DNA of 64,000 bases from Epilithonimonas bovis DSM 19482. GTDB lineage: Bacteria > Bacteroidota > Bacteroidia > Flavobacteriales > Weeksellaceae. Shown here piece after piece: positions 1 to 7,789 of this stretch (its first letter is position 1; every line of letters starts with the position of its first letter). The position numbers were made by a program, and so were the translations under genes. Below the pieces are notes generated by a model, which was not told where the DNA came from, made no database searches, and saw only the letters and a program-made list of their open reading frames with translations. The stretch lies in contig NZ_FTPU01000003.1 of the NCBI RefSeq assembly GCF_900108115.1, positions 62,001 through 126,000 on the forward strand, given 5' to 3'.

Positions 1-98
1 TAATATGCGAGAACTAAAAATAATCAGAAATCCTTTCAATAAAGGATATTTCGTGATATGAAAAGATCTATGACCTCTAAAAATATTAAATGCAAGTC
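1..98. other. left edge, no gene seen
   Basis: No coding region is supported here. A 7-bp hairpin (ATCCTTT, loop CAAT, AAAGGAT, positions 30-47) lies downstream of the mtaB stop when read on the minus strand. It has no clear T-run, so it is at best a weak terminator. Confidence 0.5.
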
Positions 99-1457
99 TT
101 AAACCTTAGCCAAAAAATCCTCAAACTGCGTCGCTTTTATGGATACCGAACCATCTTCCAGAATCTTGTCCAGGATGATATTTTCTATCTGGTTGACAGA
201 CTGGATATCAAAAGGTTTGGTGACACGGACATAGTTTTCTGTGAAACCGTGCATAAAACCGTTTTTGTCCTCATGTTCCCACAACACTGGCAGTTTTTTA
301 CCTAACTGCGTTCTGTAGAATTCCATTTTCTTTTTTTCAGAAAGGATACGCAGCATTTTGTTTCTTCGTTTTCGTTCAGGGATGGGAACTGCACCATCCA
401 TAGAAGCCGCTTCTGTATTTTCTCTTTCGGAATAGGTGAAAACATGAAGATAGCTAATGGGCAAACTGTTCAGGAAATTGTAAGTCTCCATAAACAATGC
501 TTCTGTCTCGCCGGGAAATCCCACAATTACATCCACGCCAATGGCTGCATCAGGCATGACTTCTCTGATTTTTGCGACACGATTCTTGTACAAAGTGGTC
601 AGATAACGGCGTTTCATTTTTTTTAGCAATTCATCGCTACCGGATTGTAATGGGATGTGAAAATGCGGTACAAAACTTCTGCTCTTGGAAACTAAGTCTA
701 TACTTTCATCTTTGAGAAGATTCGGTTCGATGGATGATATTCGGATTCTCTCGATGCCATCAACTTTATCAAGCTCAGTGATAAGATCAAGAAAAGTATG
801 CTCGTGTTTTTTGTTGCCAAATTCACCTTTGCCGTAATCACCTATATTAACGCCTGTTAAAACAATTTCTTTTATATCTCTCGCAGCAATTTCTTTGGCA
901 TTATTAACAACATTATCAATGGTATCCGAACGTGAAATCCCTCTGGCTAAAGGAATTGTGCAATACGTGCATTTGTAATCACATCCATCCTGAACTTTGA
1001 GAAAAGCTCGGGTCCTGTCACCAATAGAATAAGAACCTACGAAAAAATCGGCTTCATCTATCTCACAGGAATGGATCTGGGCAAAGCTTTCAGATTTTTC
1101 CAAATCATCGAGATAACTCAGGATGTTAAATTTTTCTTTGGCTCCTAAAACCAAATCCACACCATCAATCGCCGATATCTCCTCCGGTTTCAGTTGGGCA
1201 TAACAGCCAATGATGACCACCAATCCGTCGGGATTTGCTTTTGCTGCCCGTTTCACATGTAGTTTGCACTCTTTATCAGCATTTTCTGTAACAGAACATG
1301 TATTAATGATATATACTTTTGCGGGCTCATCAAAATTAACTTTCTGATAACCGGCATCCGTCAATTGTCGGGCAATGGTAGAGGTTTCTGCAAAATTCAG
1401 TTTGCAGCCAAGTGTATGAAAAGCAACGGTTTTTGGTTGTGAAATTACATCTGACAT
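99..1457 (-). CDS. mtaB: tRNA t6A37 methylthiotransferase MtaB
   Basis: Radical-SAM methylthiotransferase of 452 residues that should convert t6A at position 37 of ANN-decoding tRNAs to ms2t6A in the cytoplasm. The N-terminal MTTase domain carries the three cysteines expected for one Fe-S cluster (C18 in TLGCKLN, C54 in NTCSVT, C85 in IGCYAQ). The radical-SAM motif CxxxCxxC is C159, C163, C166 (DGCDYKCTYCTIP). The C-terminal part (about 375-440) fits a TRAM RNA-binding domain. Length and the LGCKLN signature point to MtaB rather than MiaB or RimO, though family assignment is from motifs only. A TTTG-N21-TAACTTTG promoter ends a few bases before the ATG, so the transcript has almost no leader. 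Confidence 0.93.
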   Translation of the reverse strand: MSDVISQPKTVAFHTLGCKLNFAETSTIARQLTDAGYQKVNFDEPAKVYIINTCSVTENADKECKLHVKRAAKANPDGLVVIIGCYAQLKPEEISAIDGVDLVLGAKEKFNILSYLDDLEKSESFAQIHSCEIDEADFFVGSYSIGDRTRAFLKVQDGCDYKCTYCTIPLARGISRSDTIDNVVNNAKEIAARDIKEIVLTGVNIGDYGKGEFGNKKHEHTFLDLITELDKVDGIERIRISSIEPNLLKDESIDLVSKSRSFVPHFHIPLQSGSDELLKKMKRRYLTTLYKNRVAKIREVMPDAAIGVDVIVGFPGETEALFMETYNFLNSLPISYLHVFTYSERENTEAASMDGAVPIPERKRRNKMLRILSEKKKMEFYRTQLGKKLPVLWEHEDKNGFMHGFTENYVRVTKPFDIQSVNQIENIILDKILEDGSVSIKATQFEDFLAKV

Positions 1458-1464
1458 AAGGATG

Positions 1465-1497
1465 CAAAGTTATTAATAAAATCCAAAACCTTCCAAA
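1465..1497 (-). promoter_or_regulatory. promoter of mtaB
   Basis: On the minus strand TTTG (1494-1497) and TAACTTTG (1465-1472) are separated by 21 nt, close to the Bacteroidota consensus TTTG-N19-TAnnTTTG. Transcription would begin about 1458-1461, at most four bases before the ATG. Confidence 0.55.
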
Positions 1498-1507
1498 TGA
1501 AGTATTT

Positions 1508-1537
1508 CCAAAAAAAATCCGGTAGAAACCGGATTTT
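1508..1537 (-). terminator. rho-independent terminator
   Basis: Ten-bp stem AAAATCCGGT/ACCGGATTTT (1514-1523 and 1528-1537) with a 4-nt loop. On the minus strand it is followed by a run of T, directly after the stop of the 61-residue gene. Confidence 0.8.
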
Positions 1538-1542
1538 AATAC

Positions 1543-1728
1543 TTAATTTTTCTTTTTTGGGACTTTCAGCCCTTTTTCCCTTGCTTCGGAAATACCTATT
1601 GCAACAGCTTGCTTTCTACTTGTGACTTTGTCACCTGAGCTGGATTTTAGTTTGCCTTCTTTGTATTCCTGCATTACTTTTCCAACTTTATCCTGAGCTT
1701 TGTCAGAATATTTTTTTGTAGTTGCCAT
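1543..1728 (-). CDS. DUF6496 family small basic protein
   Basis: A 61-residue, lysine-rich soluble protein (MATTKKYSDKAQDKVGKVMQ...) with no signal peptide or membrane segment. The pattern of KVxxVMxEYKxGxLKS followed by SRKQAVAIGISEAR matches the small DUF6496 family common in Bacteroidota and Proteobacteria; the function is unknown. It lies 5 nt downstream of the 159-residue gene, so the two are probably cotranscribed, and a terminator follows the stop. High charge and small size would suit a DNA- or stress-associated protein, but that is inference. Confidence 0.7.
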   Translation of the reverse strand: MATTKKYSDKAQDKVGKVMQEYKEGKLKSSSGDKVTSRKQAVAIGISEAREKGLKVPKKKN

Positions 1729-1733
1729 ATATA

Positions 1734-2213
1734 TTATTCTTTGGATTTTGGGACGCTTACCGCCAATTCATAAACTTTGGTATGCATCAGATATTTTGAA
1801 CGCTCCCGAGAGGTTATGTTTTCTACCTCTCCTTTGTATAAAACAATAACTGCATCTTCTTTTATCTGCCAGTCGGCATCAGAGAAATATTTTTCGTCCG
1901 GGCTTTTATCTGTAATTTCTGTTTGTCGTTCTTTGAGTTTATCAGCAATCTCCTGAAAGCCTTCATCAGACGATTGCAAAATTTTGTAATCAGGGCCAGC
2001 GTAAGCCTGATAAACCTTGTTATTATCCAATAAATGTTGTGAATTGTCTTCTACTGGATTATCATTACCGTCCAAAAAACCTACTTCCAGTAATCTTCCG
2101 TTTCTTTCTTCAGCAAATTTTTTGGCTTCCCCCACAGAGTCAAAACCTGTGTACAGGTTGCTGTCATCATACTCGTATTTTGTTAGTTTATCAATGATAT
2201 TTTCGTTTTCCAT
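1734..2213 (-). CDS. hypothetical acidic cytoplasmic protein
   Basis: 159 residues, strongly acidic, no signal peptide, no membrane helix. I do not recognise a family. It contains an N-terminal alpha/beta-looking stretch (FDSVGEAKKFAEERNGRLLE) and a C-terminal YLMHTKVYELAVSVPKSKE tail. It is the first gene of a two-gene unit with the DUF6496 gene (5-nt gap). No TAnnTTTG box is obvious upstream. The ORF is long, AT3-biased like its neighbours, and has a clear ATG, so it is probably real. Confidence 0.65.
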   Translation of the reverse strand: MENENIIDKLTKYEYDDSNLYTGFDSVGEAKKFAEERNGRLLEVGFLDGNDNPVEDNSQHLLDNNKVYQAYAGPDYKILQSSDEGFQEIADKLKERQTEITDKSPDEKYFSDADWQIKEDAVIVLYKGEVENITSRERSKYLMHTKVYELAVSVPKSKE

Positions 2214-2384
2214 AATCTGATTTTTTTTGATTATTTATAACAATTATTCTGCCAAGCTGTCATATGTTGAGAAGAAATATCCTATAAAATGATGTTAATC
2301 AATTGGATGTCTGACAGCATTTTGCTTCTTAATATTAATAAATTTTTAAAAATGGTTAAACTTCGTTAAAAGTGTAACACTAAA

Positions 2385-2417
2385 TTTTTAGTTCATACTA
2401 ATTTAGCATTAAATTTG
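2385..2417 (+). promoter_or_regulatory. promoter of degP-like gene
   Basis: TAAATTTG at 2410-2417 fits the -7 consensus TAnnTTTG, with a T-rich -33 region (TTTTTAG) around 2385-2391. The element overlaps a TTG that could open the reading frame at 2415, which argues that translation starts further down (2442 or 2454). Confidence 0.5.
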
Positions 2418-2453
2418 TCTAACAAAAATCTCAAAAAAGAAATGAATATTAAA

Positions 2454-3968
2454 ATGAAGAATACATTAAAAAAACTAATGCCTTTTGCATTGACCGGAGT
2501 AATATCGGGAGCAACAGTTTTCGGAGCCAGCCAATATTATAGTTCAGAAAACAACGGAGAAGATTTCTCCTATTTTACAAAATCGTCTAAAAATTCTGCC
2601 TTTGTAGGAATGGGATCTGCAGTAGGTGATGACTTTGTAAAAGCGTCCAAAACTACAGTTCCGGCAGTAGTAACTATTAAAAATTATCAGGACAGAGCTT
2701 CTCAAAGAGTTTCTGAAAGTGATATGTTCGATTTTTTCTTTGGCCCATTTGGTGGAAACCAGCAAAGACAGCAACCACAGCAAACGCCTAAGAATATGCC
2801 TTCGGGATTAGGTTCTGGTGTAATTATTTCGCCGGATGGCTACATTATTTCTAATAATCACGTTGTAGCAGGCGCTAATAAGCTGGAAGTCGTCTTAAGC
2901 AATAAGAAATCTTATGTTGCCACCTTAATTGGGACAGATCCTAATACAGATATTTCGTTGCTTAAAATTGAAGAAAAAGGTTTGCCTTACCTTAATTTTG
3001 CCAACTCTGATATGGTAGAAGTGGGACAATGGGTTTTGGCTGTAGGTAACCCGCTTGGGCTTAACTCTACCGTAACCGCAGGGATTGTTTCTGCCAAAGG
3101 AAGAAGTATTGATATACTTAGCCAGCAGTCCAGAACGCCTATAGAAAACTTTATCCAGACGGATGCGGCCATTAATCCTGGTAACAGTGGTGGAGCTCTG
3201 GTTAATATCAATGGTGATCTGATTGGTATTAATACTGCCATCCAGTCCAAAACCGGTTATTATGAAGGCTACGGATTTGCAGTGCCATCTAATCTTGCCA
3301 GGAAAATTGTAGAAGACATTAAGAAATATGGCTTGGTACAAAGAGGTTTCTTGGGCGTGGGAAGTCTTGACCTTTCCAATGATATGCAGGTTGCGGCCTA
3401 TAATCAAAAAAATAAATCTAACCTGAAAGTGGGAGACGGTATCTTTGTAACCGAAGTTACAGGGAAAAGCGGCGCTGAGGATGCAGGCATCAGGATGGGC
3501 GACGTTATTACAAAAATTGATAATACCACTATTGGCAGCTTTGCAGATCTCTCTTTTGCCATCGGAAGCAGACGTCCTGGTGACAAAGTAGCTGTGACAT
3601 ATACCAGAAACGGAAAACCCAACACAGTTACTGTAACATTGAAGGACCAAAAGGGCGGAACCTCATCCAGAAGCAAAGCTGATCTGTCTGTAACAGAAAA
3701 GATTGGATCTGAGTTTGAGCCGCTTAGCGAAAGAGTGAAAACTGATTACGGCCTTGAAAGCGGAGTAATTGCCAAAAATATTACCGAGGGCAGCGAGATG
3801 GATAAAATTGGCGTTGTAGATAATTATATCGTAATGGAAATCAATGGAAAACCGGTTAACTCCCAAAAAGATGTTGAAAAAATACTGAATGGATACAAAG
3901 GTAACGTTCAGGTAAAATATGTAGACAGCTATGGTAGGATTACCACAAGAGGTTTTAAAATGCCATAA
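2454..3968 (+). CDS. periplasmic Do/DegP-family serine protease
   Basis: Trypsin-like HtrA protease/chaperone acting on misfolded envelope proteins. From this start (504 residues) there is an N-terminal signal/anchor (KKLMPFALTGVISGATVFG), then the catalytic triad H136 (SNNHVVAGA), D166 (NTDISLLKI) and S245 (NPGNSGGALV). Two PDZ domains follow, about 295-385 (FLGVGSLDL...GDVITKIDN) and 415-500. A glutamine/proline-rich linker of about 25 residues precedes the protease core. In-frame ATGs exist at 2442 and 2454; I prefer 2454 because MKNTLKKL begins a normal signal sequence, but 2442 is possible. The TTG at 2415 lies inside the -7 box. Monocistronic, with a terminator after it. Confidence 0.93.
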   Translation: MKNTLKKLMPFALTGVISGATVFGASQYYSSENNGEDFSYFTKSSKNSAFVGMGSAVGDDFVKASKTTVPAVVTIKNYQDRASQRVSESDMFDFFFGPFGGNQQRQQPQQTPKNMPSGLGSGVIISPDGYIISNNHVVAGANKLEVVLSNKKSYVATLIGTDPNTDISLLKIEEKGLPYLNFANSDMVEVGQWVLAVGNPLGLNSTVTAGIVSAKGRSIDILSQQSRTPIENFIQTDAAINPGNSGGALVNINGDLIGINTAIQSKTGYYEGYGFAVPSNLARKIVEDIKKYGLVQRGFLGVGSLDLSNDMQVAAYNQKNKSNLKVGDGIFVTEVTGKSGAEDAGIRMGDVITKIDNTTIGSFADLSFAIGSRRPGDKVAVTYTRNGKPNTVTVTLKDQKGGTSSRSKADLSVTEKIGSEFEPLSERVKTDYGLESGVIAKNITEGSEMDKIGVVDNYIVMEINGKPVNSQKDVEKILNGYKGNVQVKYVDSYGRITTRGFKMP

Positions 3969-3988
3969 CAGTTAGTCTTAAAAAATTG

Positions 3989-4020
3989 AAACCCAATCCT
4001 GAAAAAGATTGGGTTTTTTG
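3989..4020 (+). terminator. terminator of degP-like gene
   Basis: AAACCCAATC (3989-3998), an 8-nt loop, GATTGGGTTT (4007-4016), then a T-run. Confidence 0.85.
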
Positions 4021-4047
4021 TTTTTATCATCGGATTACTTTTTTTTC

Positions 4048-4055
4048 TAACTTTG
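4048..4055 (+). promoter_or_regulatory. -7 box of LytTR regulator gene
   Basis: TAACTTTG fits TAnnTTTG; no strong -33 TTTG is found at the right distance. The ATG is 15 nt downstream. Confidence 0.4.
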
Positions 4056-4070
4056 ACTTATGCCAATGGT

Positions 4071-4772
4071 ATGAAAAAAATTAGATGCATAATCGTAGAA
4101 GATCAGGAAATTGATCGATTGATGCTCCAACATCTTGTTAAACAACAGGATATACTGGAGCTGGTCGCCGCTGTGGATTCTGCTGAAAATGCCAAAGCGC
4201 TGATCAATGATACCGTGGACTTACTCTTTCTGGATATCGATTTGCCGGATTGCTCGGGGATAGAGATGAGAAAGATGTACCAGCACGTGCCGGCCTGCAT
4301 TTTCATCAGTTCCCATCCGGAATATGCTGTAGAAACATTTGAACTGGATACTCTGGATTTTATCTCAAAACCTCTTAAGAAAGAACGCTTTGACTATTCT
4401 GTCAATAAACTGGCTGATTTCTTCAGTATGAAAGAAAAGTCAGAATATTTTGATATCCTTACAGGATCCCAGTTTTTGAATATCAAAGAAGGGCATGAGA
4501 CCGTACAGATCAAGATTTCTGATATTATATATCTGGAAGCCCTGAAAGATTATACGCGTCTTATAACAGCTCAAAAAAAACACTGCGTGCTCTCATCCAT
4601 CGGGCAGATTCTAAAAGACCGTCATTTTTCCACTTTTGTAAGAATCCATAAAAGTTACGCTGTACCCAAACATCTTATTACCAGAAAAAACAGCTACGAA
4701 GTTATGATAAGCCACAATAATATCAGTCTCCCAATTGGCCGGGCTTTTAAGGAGAATTTAAACTTTTTTTGA
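4071..4772 (+). CDS. LytTR-family response regulator
   Basis: DNA-binding response regulator of 233 residues. The receiver domain (about 1-120) has the acidic pair E10/D11 (VEDQE), phospho-acceptor D55 (LLFLDIDLPD) and the conserved lysine in FISKPLKKERF. The C-terminal LytTR DNA-binding domain (about 135-230) shows IIYLEALKDYTRL and FVRIHKSYAVP. A TTG at 4053 would extend the frame but lies in the promoter, so the ATG at 4071 is chosen. It converges on a TPR histidine kinase and overlaps its 3' end by 15 bp, so the two are the likely cognate pair. Target genes are not evident, though the exported-protein genes just beyond the kinase are candidates. Confidence 0.92.
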   Translation: MKKIRCIIVEDQEIDRLMLQHLVKQQDILELVAAVDSAENAKALINDTVDLLFLDIDLPDCSGIEMRKMYQHVPACIFISSHPEYAVETFELDTLDFISKPLKKERFDYSVNKLADFFSMKEKSEYFDILTGSQFLNIKEGHETVQIKISDIIYLEALKDYTRLITAQKKHCVLSSIGQILKDRHFSTFVRIHKSYAVPKHLITRKNSYEVMISHNNISLPIGRAFKENLNFF

Positions 4773-6845
4773 TCTCAAAATAATATAAGTTTCACCAATC
4801 AGCAGATCACTTTTTACATCGATGTTGCAGTGGATCGATTTGCATAGGTCTCTGATAACATGCAAACCCAACCCGGTTCGTAATCCTACACTTTCCCGGT
4901 CATCATACAGCGCACGGAATTTATCCAGATTAGCCCCGCCACCGTTGTCGGAAATTTCTATTACACTTTCCGCATTTTCTTCCCAGGCCCGGCAGATGAT
5001 AAGTGCGCCGCTTTTATTTTGTAACACTTTGATACTGTTGTTGATGAGGTTGCGTATAATAGTTTTAAGGTATTCTTTGTCTGTGTAGATCGTCATCTCT
5101 TGTGGGTTACGAAAGGATATATCAATATTCTGAACCCACACAAATTCATTTTTCACTTCGGAAAAGATATCCTCAACTTTGTAATGTTTCAGTGCAGGGA
5201 CAAAATTATCCATTTGGCCTTTGCTCCAAAGCAATAGATCTTCCATCTGGTTTAATAGCTGTTCTGTGGCTTTGGTTGTTTGCAGCTCGAGGCGGTCTTT
5301 GGTTTCATTATTCATCATTTCCGGCGCCTCTTTTTGCAGGTGCAGAAAGTTAATTAGGGATATTACAGGGCTTCTGAGGTCATGATTCAGTATCCCAAAA
5401 AACTGCATTTTGGTTTTATTGGCCTTATCCAGTTCCGCATTCAGTTTCATGAGTTTGCGGTTGATTTTTTTTCTGTTGTTGCTCTGGTAATATAGCAATC
5501 CTCCGATGATGCCAATGGCAACAAGGCCAGACAGGAGATAGATTCTTTGCTTCTCTGAATTTTTTATATTTAATTCGTGGATGGTATTTTCGGTAACAAG
5601 AGATTTTATTTCCTGCATTTTTCCTTTGTTTTGAAATTGTGCTTCTGCATTGGCCAAACTCTGTTTTCCGGACTCGAGCGCAAGAGAATCATTCGTCTGG
5701 CTGTAAGCTTTATAATACTCATAAGCTTTTTTCCATTGGTTTTGGGCGGCGTAGCTTTCGGATAGTTTTTTATTAATTTCAGAATAAAACCGTTTGTCAT
5801 AGACATAAGCAAAATTAAGCGCTTTTGTGAGGGTGGTAATGGCCTGACGGTATTTTCCCTGTTGAAAGAGAACTTTCCCTTTGATTGTATTGGCCTCCAT
5901 CAGGATCTCTTCGTCATTAGACTTTGTTGCAAAAAGTAGAGCCTTGTCTGCATAATCATCGGCCAGGTTCAACCTGTTTTTATCCAGATAAAACTCAGAC
6001 ATATTCCTGTTGGCATAACTGATGTTGAGAAAGAGCATGGGATTGTATCTTGCAGTCTCATACAACTCGGTGTAATATTTTTTTGCAAGGTCTATTTTCC
6101 CCAGACGGGTATACGCTTCTATAAAGGTGTTATATAAAAAGGCAATGCCATCTGATTTTTTGAGATAAGAGGTGGCATAATTACAATATTCTATCGCCTT
6201 TTCGTATTGCTTCATATCATTATAAGCATCAGCAATCTGGAGGTAAGACACACCAATATTGTTATCATTGAGTTCGTTTTTATTTTTATCAAGGAGCAGG
6301 TAATCAATAGCTTTGAGTTTATAATTGATAAAGTTTTCAAACTCTGATCTGTCCAGGTAATATTCGCCGATACTTCCTAATAATATGGCTTTAGAATGAC
6401 GGGTTCTTACCGTATCCACAATTTTTTTAACATAATTAATGAGGTCTTCTCCTTTTTTAAATTCTTTCAGAGAGTAATACATATAATTCAGCCGCATGAG
6501 TGACAAAGCCTCTTGCTTCAGATAATGAGTTTGTTGCGCAAGCTTCAGCGATTTTTCAAAATTAGCAGCAGCAGACCTGTATTGATTATTGGTGTACTCA
6601 TAACCATAACCTTTGTAAAAATAAAATTGGGATAAATACCTGGGATACTCTTTGGAAAGATGAATGCCGGTTTCTGCCTCACGGATAAGCAAAGTATAAT
6701 TTTCTGACTCTGCCAAAGACTCACAATAGGCTTCCCAGGCTTTGATTTTCTCTTCTGATGTTTTATATAAATAGAGATCCGGTTGCTTCTGTGCGGGCAA
6801 TAGCAATAATGAGAGTAATGAAAATAGCAGGTATATTTTCCTCAT
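4758..6845 (-). CDS. TPR-containing sensor histidine kinase
   Basis: Membrane sensor kinase of 695 residues from the start MRKIYLLFSLL; an upstream ATG at 6896 would add 17 residues before the signal peptide. Order: signal peptide (1-18), periplasmic TPR-like helical repeats (about 25-400), a coiled stretch, one membrane helix (YLLSGLVAIGIIGGLLYY), then a cytoplasmic HisKA domain with H-box NHDLRSPV and a HATPase_c domain. The latter has an N-box (IIRNLINNSIK), a G1 box (ISDNGGGANL) and a G2 box (GLRTGLGLHV). The 3' end overlaps the convergent LytTR regulator by 15 bp. The stimulus is unknown; TPR sensors of this layout in Bacteroidota often sense envelope state, which is only an analogy. Confidence 0.92.
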   Translation of the reverse strand: MRKIYLLFSLLSLLLLPAQKQPDLYLYKTSEEKIKAWEAYCESLAESENYTLLIREAETGIHLSKEYPRYLSQFYFYKGYGYEYTNNQYRSAAANFEKSLKLAQQTHYLKQEALSLMRLNYMYYSLKEFKKGEDLINYVKKIVDTVRTRHSKAILLGSIGEYYLDRSEFENFINYKLKAIDYLLLDKNKNELNDNNIGVSYLQIADAYNDMKQYEKAIEYCNYATSYLKKSDGIAFLYNTFIEAYTRLGKIDLAKKYYTELYETARYNPMLFLNISYANRNMSEFYLDKNRLNLADDYADKALLFATKSNDEEILMEANTIKGKVLFQQGKYRQAITTLTKALNFAYVYDKRFYSEINKKLSESYAAQNQWKKAYEYYKAYSQTNDSLALESGKQSLANAEAQFQNKGKMQEIKSLVTENTIHELNIKNSEKQRIYLLSGLVAIGIIGGLLYYQSNNRKKINRKLMKLNAELDKANKTKMQFFGILNHDLRSPVISLINFLHLQKEAPEMMNNETKDRLELQTTKATEQLLNQMEDLLLWSKGQMDNFVPALKHYKVEDIFSEVKNEFVWVQNIDISFRNPQEMTIYTDKEYLKTIIRNLINNSIKVLQNKSGALIICRAWEENAESVIEISDNGGGANLDKFRALYDDRESVGLRTGLGLHVIRDLCKSIHCNIDVKSDLLIGETYIILRSKKV

Positions 6846-6935
6846 TATTAATGGTTTATAATATAAATATAAAGCTACAATAATTTTTTCATCCATGTCA
6901 TTGGTCTATTAAAATTGTCGTTAGTCTATTATAAA

Positions 6936-6966
6936 GTTTTACTGGTATCGCCTGAATATATCTTTG
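6936..6966 (+). promoter_or_regulatory. promoter of T9SS cargo gene
   Basis: TATCTTTG at 6959-6966 fits the -7 consensus; GTTTT at 6936-6940 lies at the expected -33 distance. The predicted leader to the ATG at 7074 is about 100 nt. Confidence 0.45.
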
Positions 6967-7019
6967 GGTTATAAATATTTATCCTTTGGAATCACCATGA
7001 TTTAACCTGGTAACACAAT

Positions 7020-7073
7020 CACCAATAAAGATTAAGGCGATAACATATCACCACTAAAAACAAAAATCTACAT
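7020..7073 (+). promoter_or_regulatory. duplicated 54-nt 5' leader, copy 1
   Basis: The 54 nt directly before the ATG at 7074 are clearly similar to the 55 nt before the ATG at 7717. Shared blocks are CACCAAT, an AxATTA stretch, GGCGAT, CATAT and a final TACAT just before ATG. The copy at 7662-7716 has one extra base overall. Confidence 0.6.
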
Positions 7074-7553
7074 ATGAAACATCAACTATTATTTAGCCTG
7101 ATTTTCCTGCTAATGCTGCCTGCAGGATTGTTAAAGGCTCAGAAAACAATTTTGGCTGCCGGTAACATGGCCAGTGGCAGCGGCGGCAGTGCCACATATT
7201 CTGTAGGGCAGATAGATTACCTGCAAAAAGGGACGAATGCACAAGTGATGGAAGGTGTACAACATGCCTATGAGATTATAACACTGGCAGTAGAAGATTT
7301 GGCCGGCAAAGACCGCAATATACTTCTCTATCCCAATCCTGTGAGGGATGTAGTGTTTGTAGAATTCGGTGACCAAAACTATCATAATTCTGATTATATC
7401 CTGTTTGATTCGCAGGGCAGGCAACTTAAGACAGGCCGCCTCAATCAACAAAAATCCGAACTGGACTTTTCATTACTGCCTTCTTCCGTTTACATCATGC
7501 AGATTTTGCAGAAAAACCAGAAAGTCAAAACATTTAAGATTATCAAAAAATAA
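7074..7553 (+). CDS. small T9SS type A cargo protein
   Basis: 159-residue exported protein. Signal peptide 1-22 (ending GLLKAQ) is followed by a short domain with a Gly/Ser-rich strand (MASGSGGSATYSVGQ) and a tail MEGVQHAYEI. The T9SS type A C-terminal sorting domain occupies about 80-159, starting LYPNPVRDVVFVEF and ending KVKTFKIIKK. The sorting domain should direct secretion through the type IX system (see gldKLMN in this window). The mature domain is small and of unknown function. It heads a group of three exported-protein genes and shares its 5' leader with the next gene. Confidence 0.88.
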   Translation: MKHQLLFSLIFLLMLPAGLLKAQKTILAAGNMASGSGGSATYSVGQIDYLQKGTNAQVMEGVQHAYEIITLAVEDLAGKDRNILLYPNPVRDVVFVEFGDQNYHNSDYILFDSQGRQLKTGRLNQQKSELDFSLLPSSVYIMQILQKNQKVKTFKIIKK

Positions 7554-7661
7554 TTTGATCAAAGGCTATGTGCAAGTATTTTTTAGCAATTGCAATAGCT
7601 GATTATTCATCAAAAAACAAAAAATTTTATATATGAAATCGCCCAAATTTGAAAACTCAAA

Positions 7662-7716
7662 CACCAATGAAAATTAGGCGATTGCATATGACTATAATAA
7701 AAAATAAATATTACAT
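7662..7716 (+). promoter_or_regulatory. duplicated leader, copy 2
   Basis: Second copy of the leader found at 7020-7073. Its GGCGAT block (7677-7682) can pair with ATCGCC at 7638-7643, and the neighbouring AAATT/AATTT also pair, giving an imperfect hairpin over 7638-7682. In copy 1 a TATCGCC also exists upstream (6946-6952), but there it lies before the predicted transcription start. Confidence 0.55.
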
Positions 7717-7789
7717 ATGAAAAAAAATTGTATTAATTGCAGCATTAGCCCTGGGTACTTACCTGGTTTCTGCTCAGGCTCCGGAAAAG
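7717..7789 (+). pseudogene. out-of-frame signal peptide at an A8 tract
   Basis: The ATG at 7717 is followed by eight A residues (7720-7727). As written the frame runs into MKKNCINC and stops near 7944. With seven A residues the same ATG would encode a typical signal peptide (MKKIVLIAALALG...VSAQ) fused in frame to the large ORF starting at 7790. The missing frame can be restored by losing one A (or gaining two). This is either phase variation, transcriptional slippage on the A8 run, or a sequencing/assembly error. Confidence 0.75.

Noticed and set aside
2415-2441. TTG start extending the DegP-like protease by 9-13 residues
   Set aside because: The TTG lies inside the -7 box TAAATTTG, so it would precede the transcript start.
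2925-3650. 241-codon open frame antisense to the protease gene
   Set aside because: A shadow of the conserved DegP frame; no family features and no start signals.
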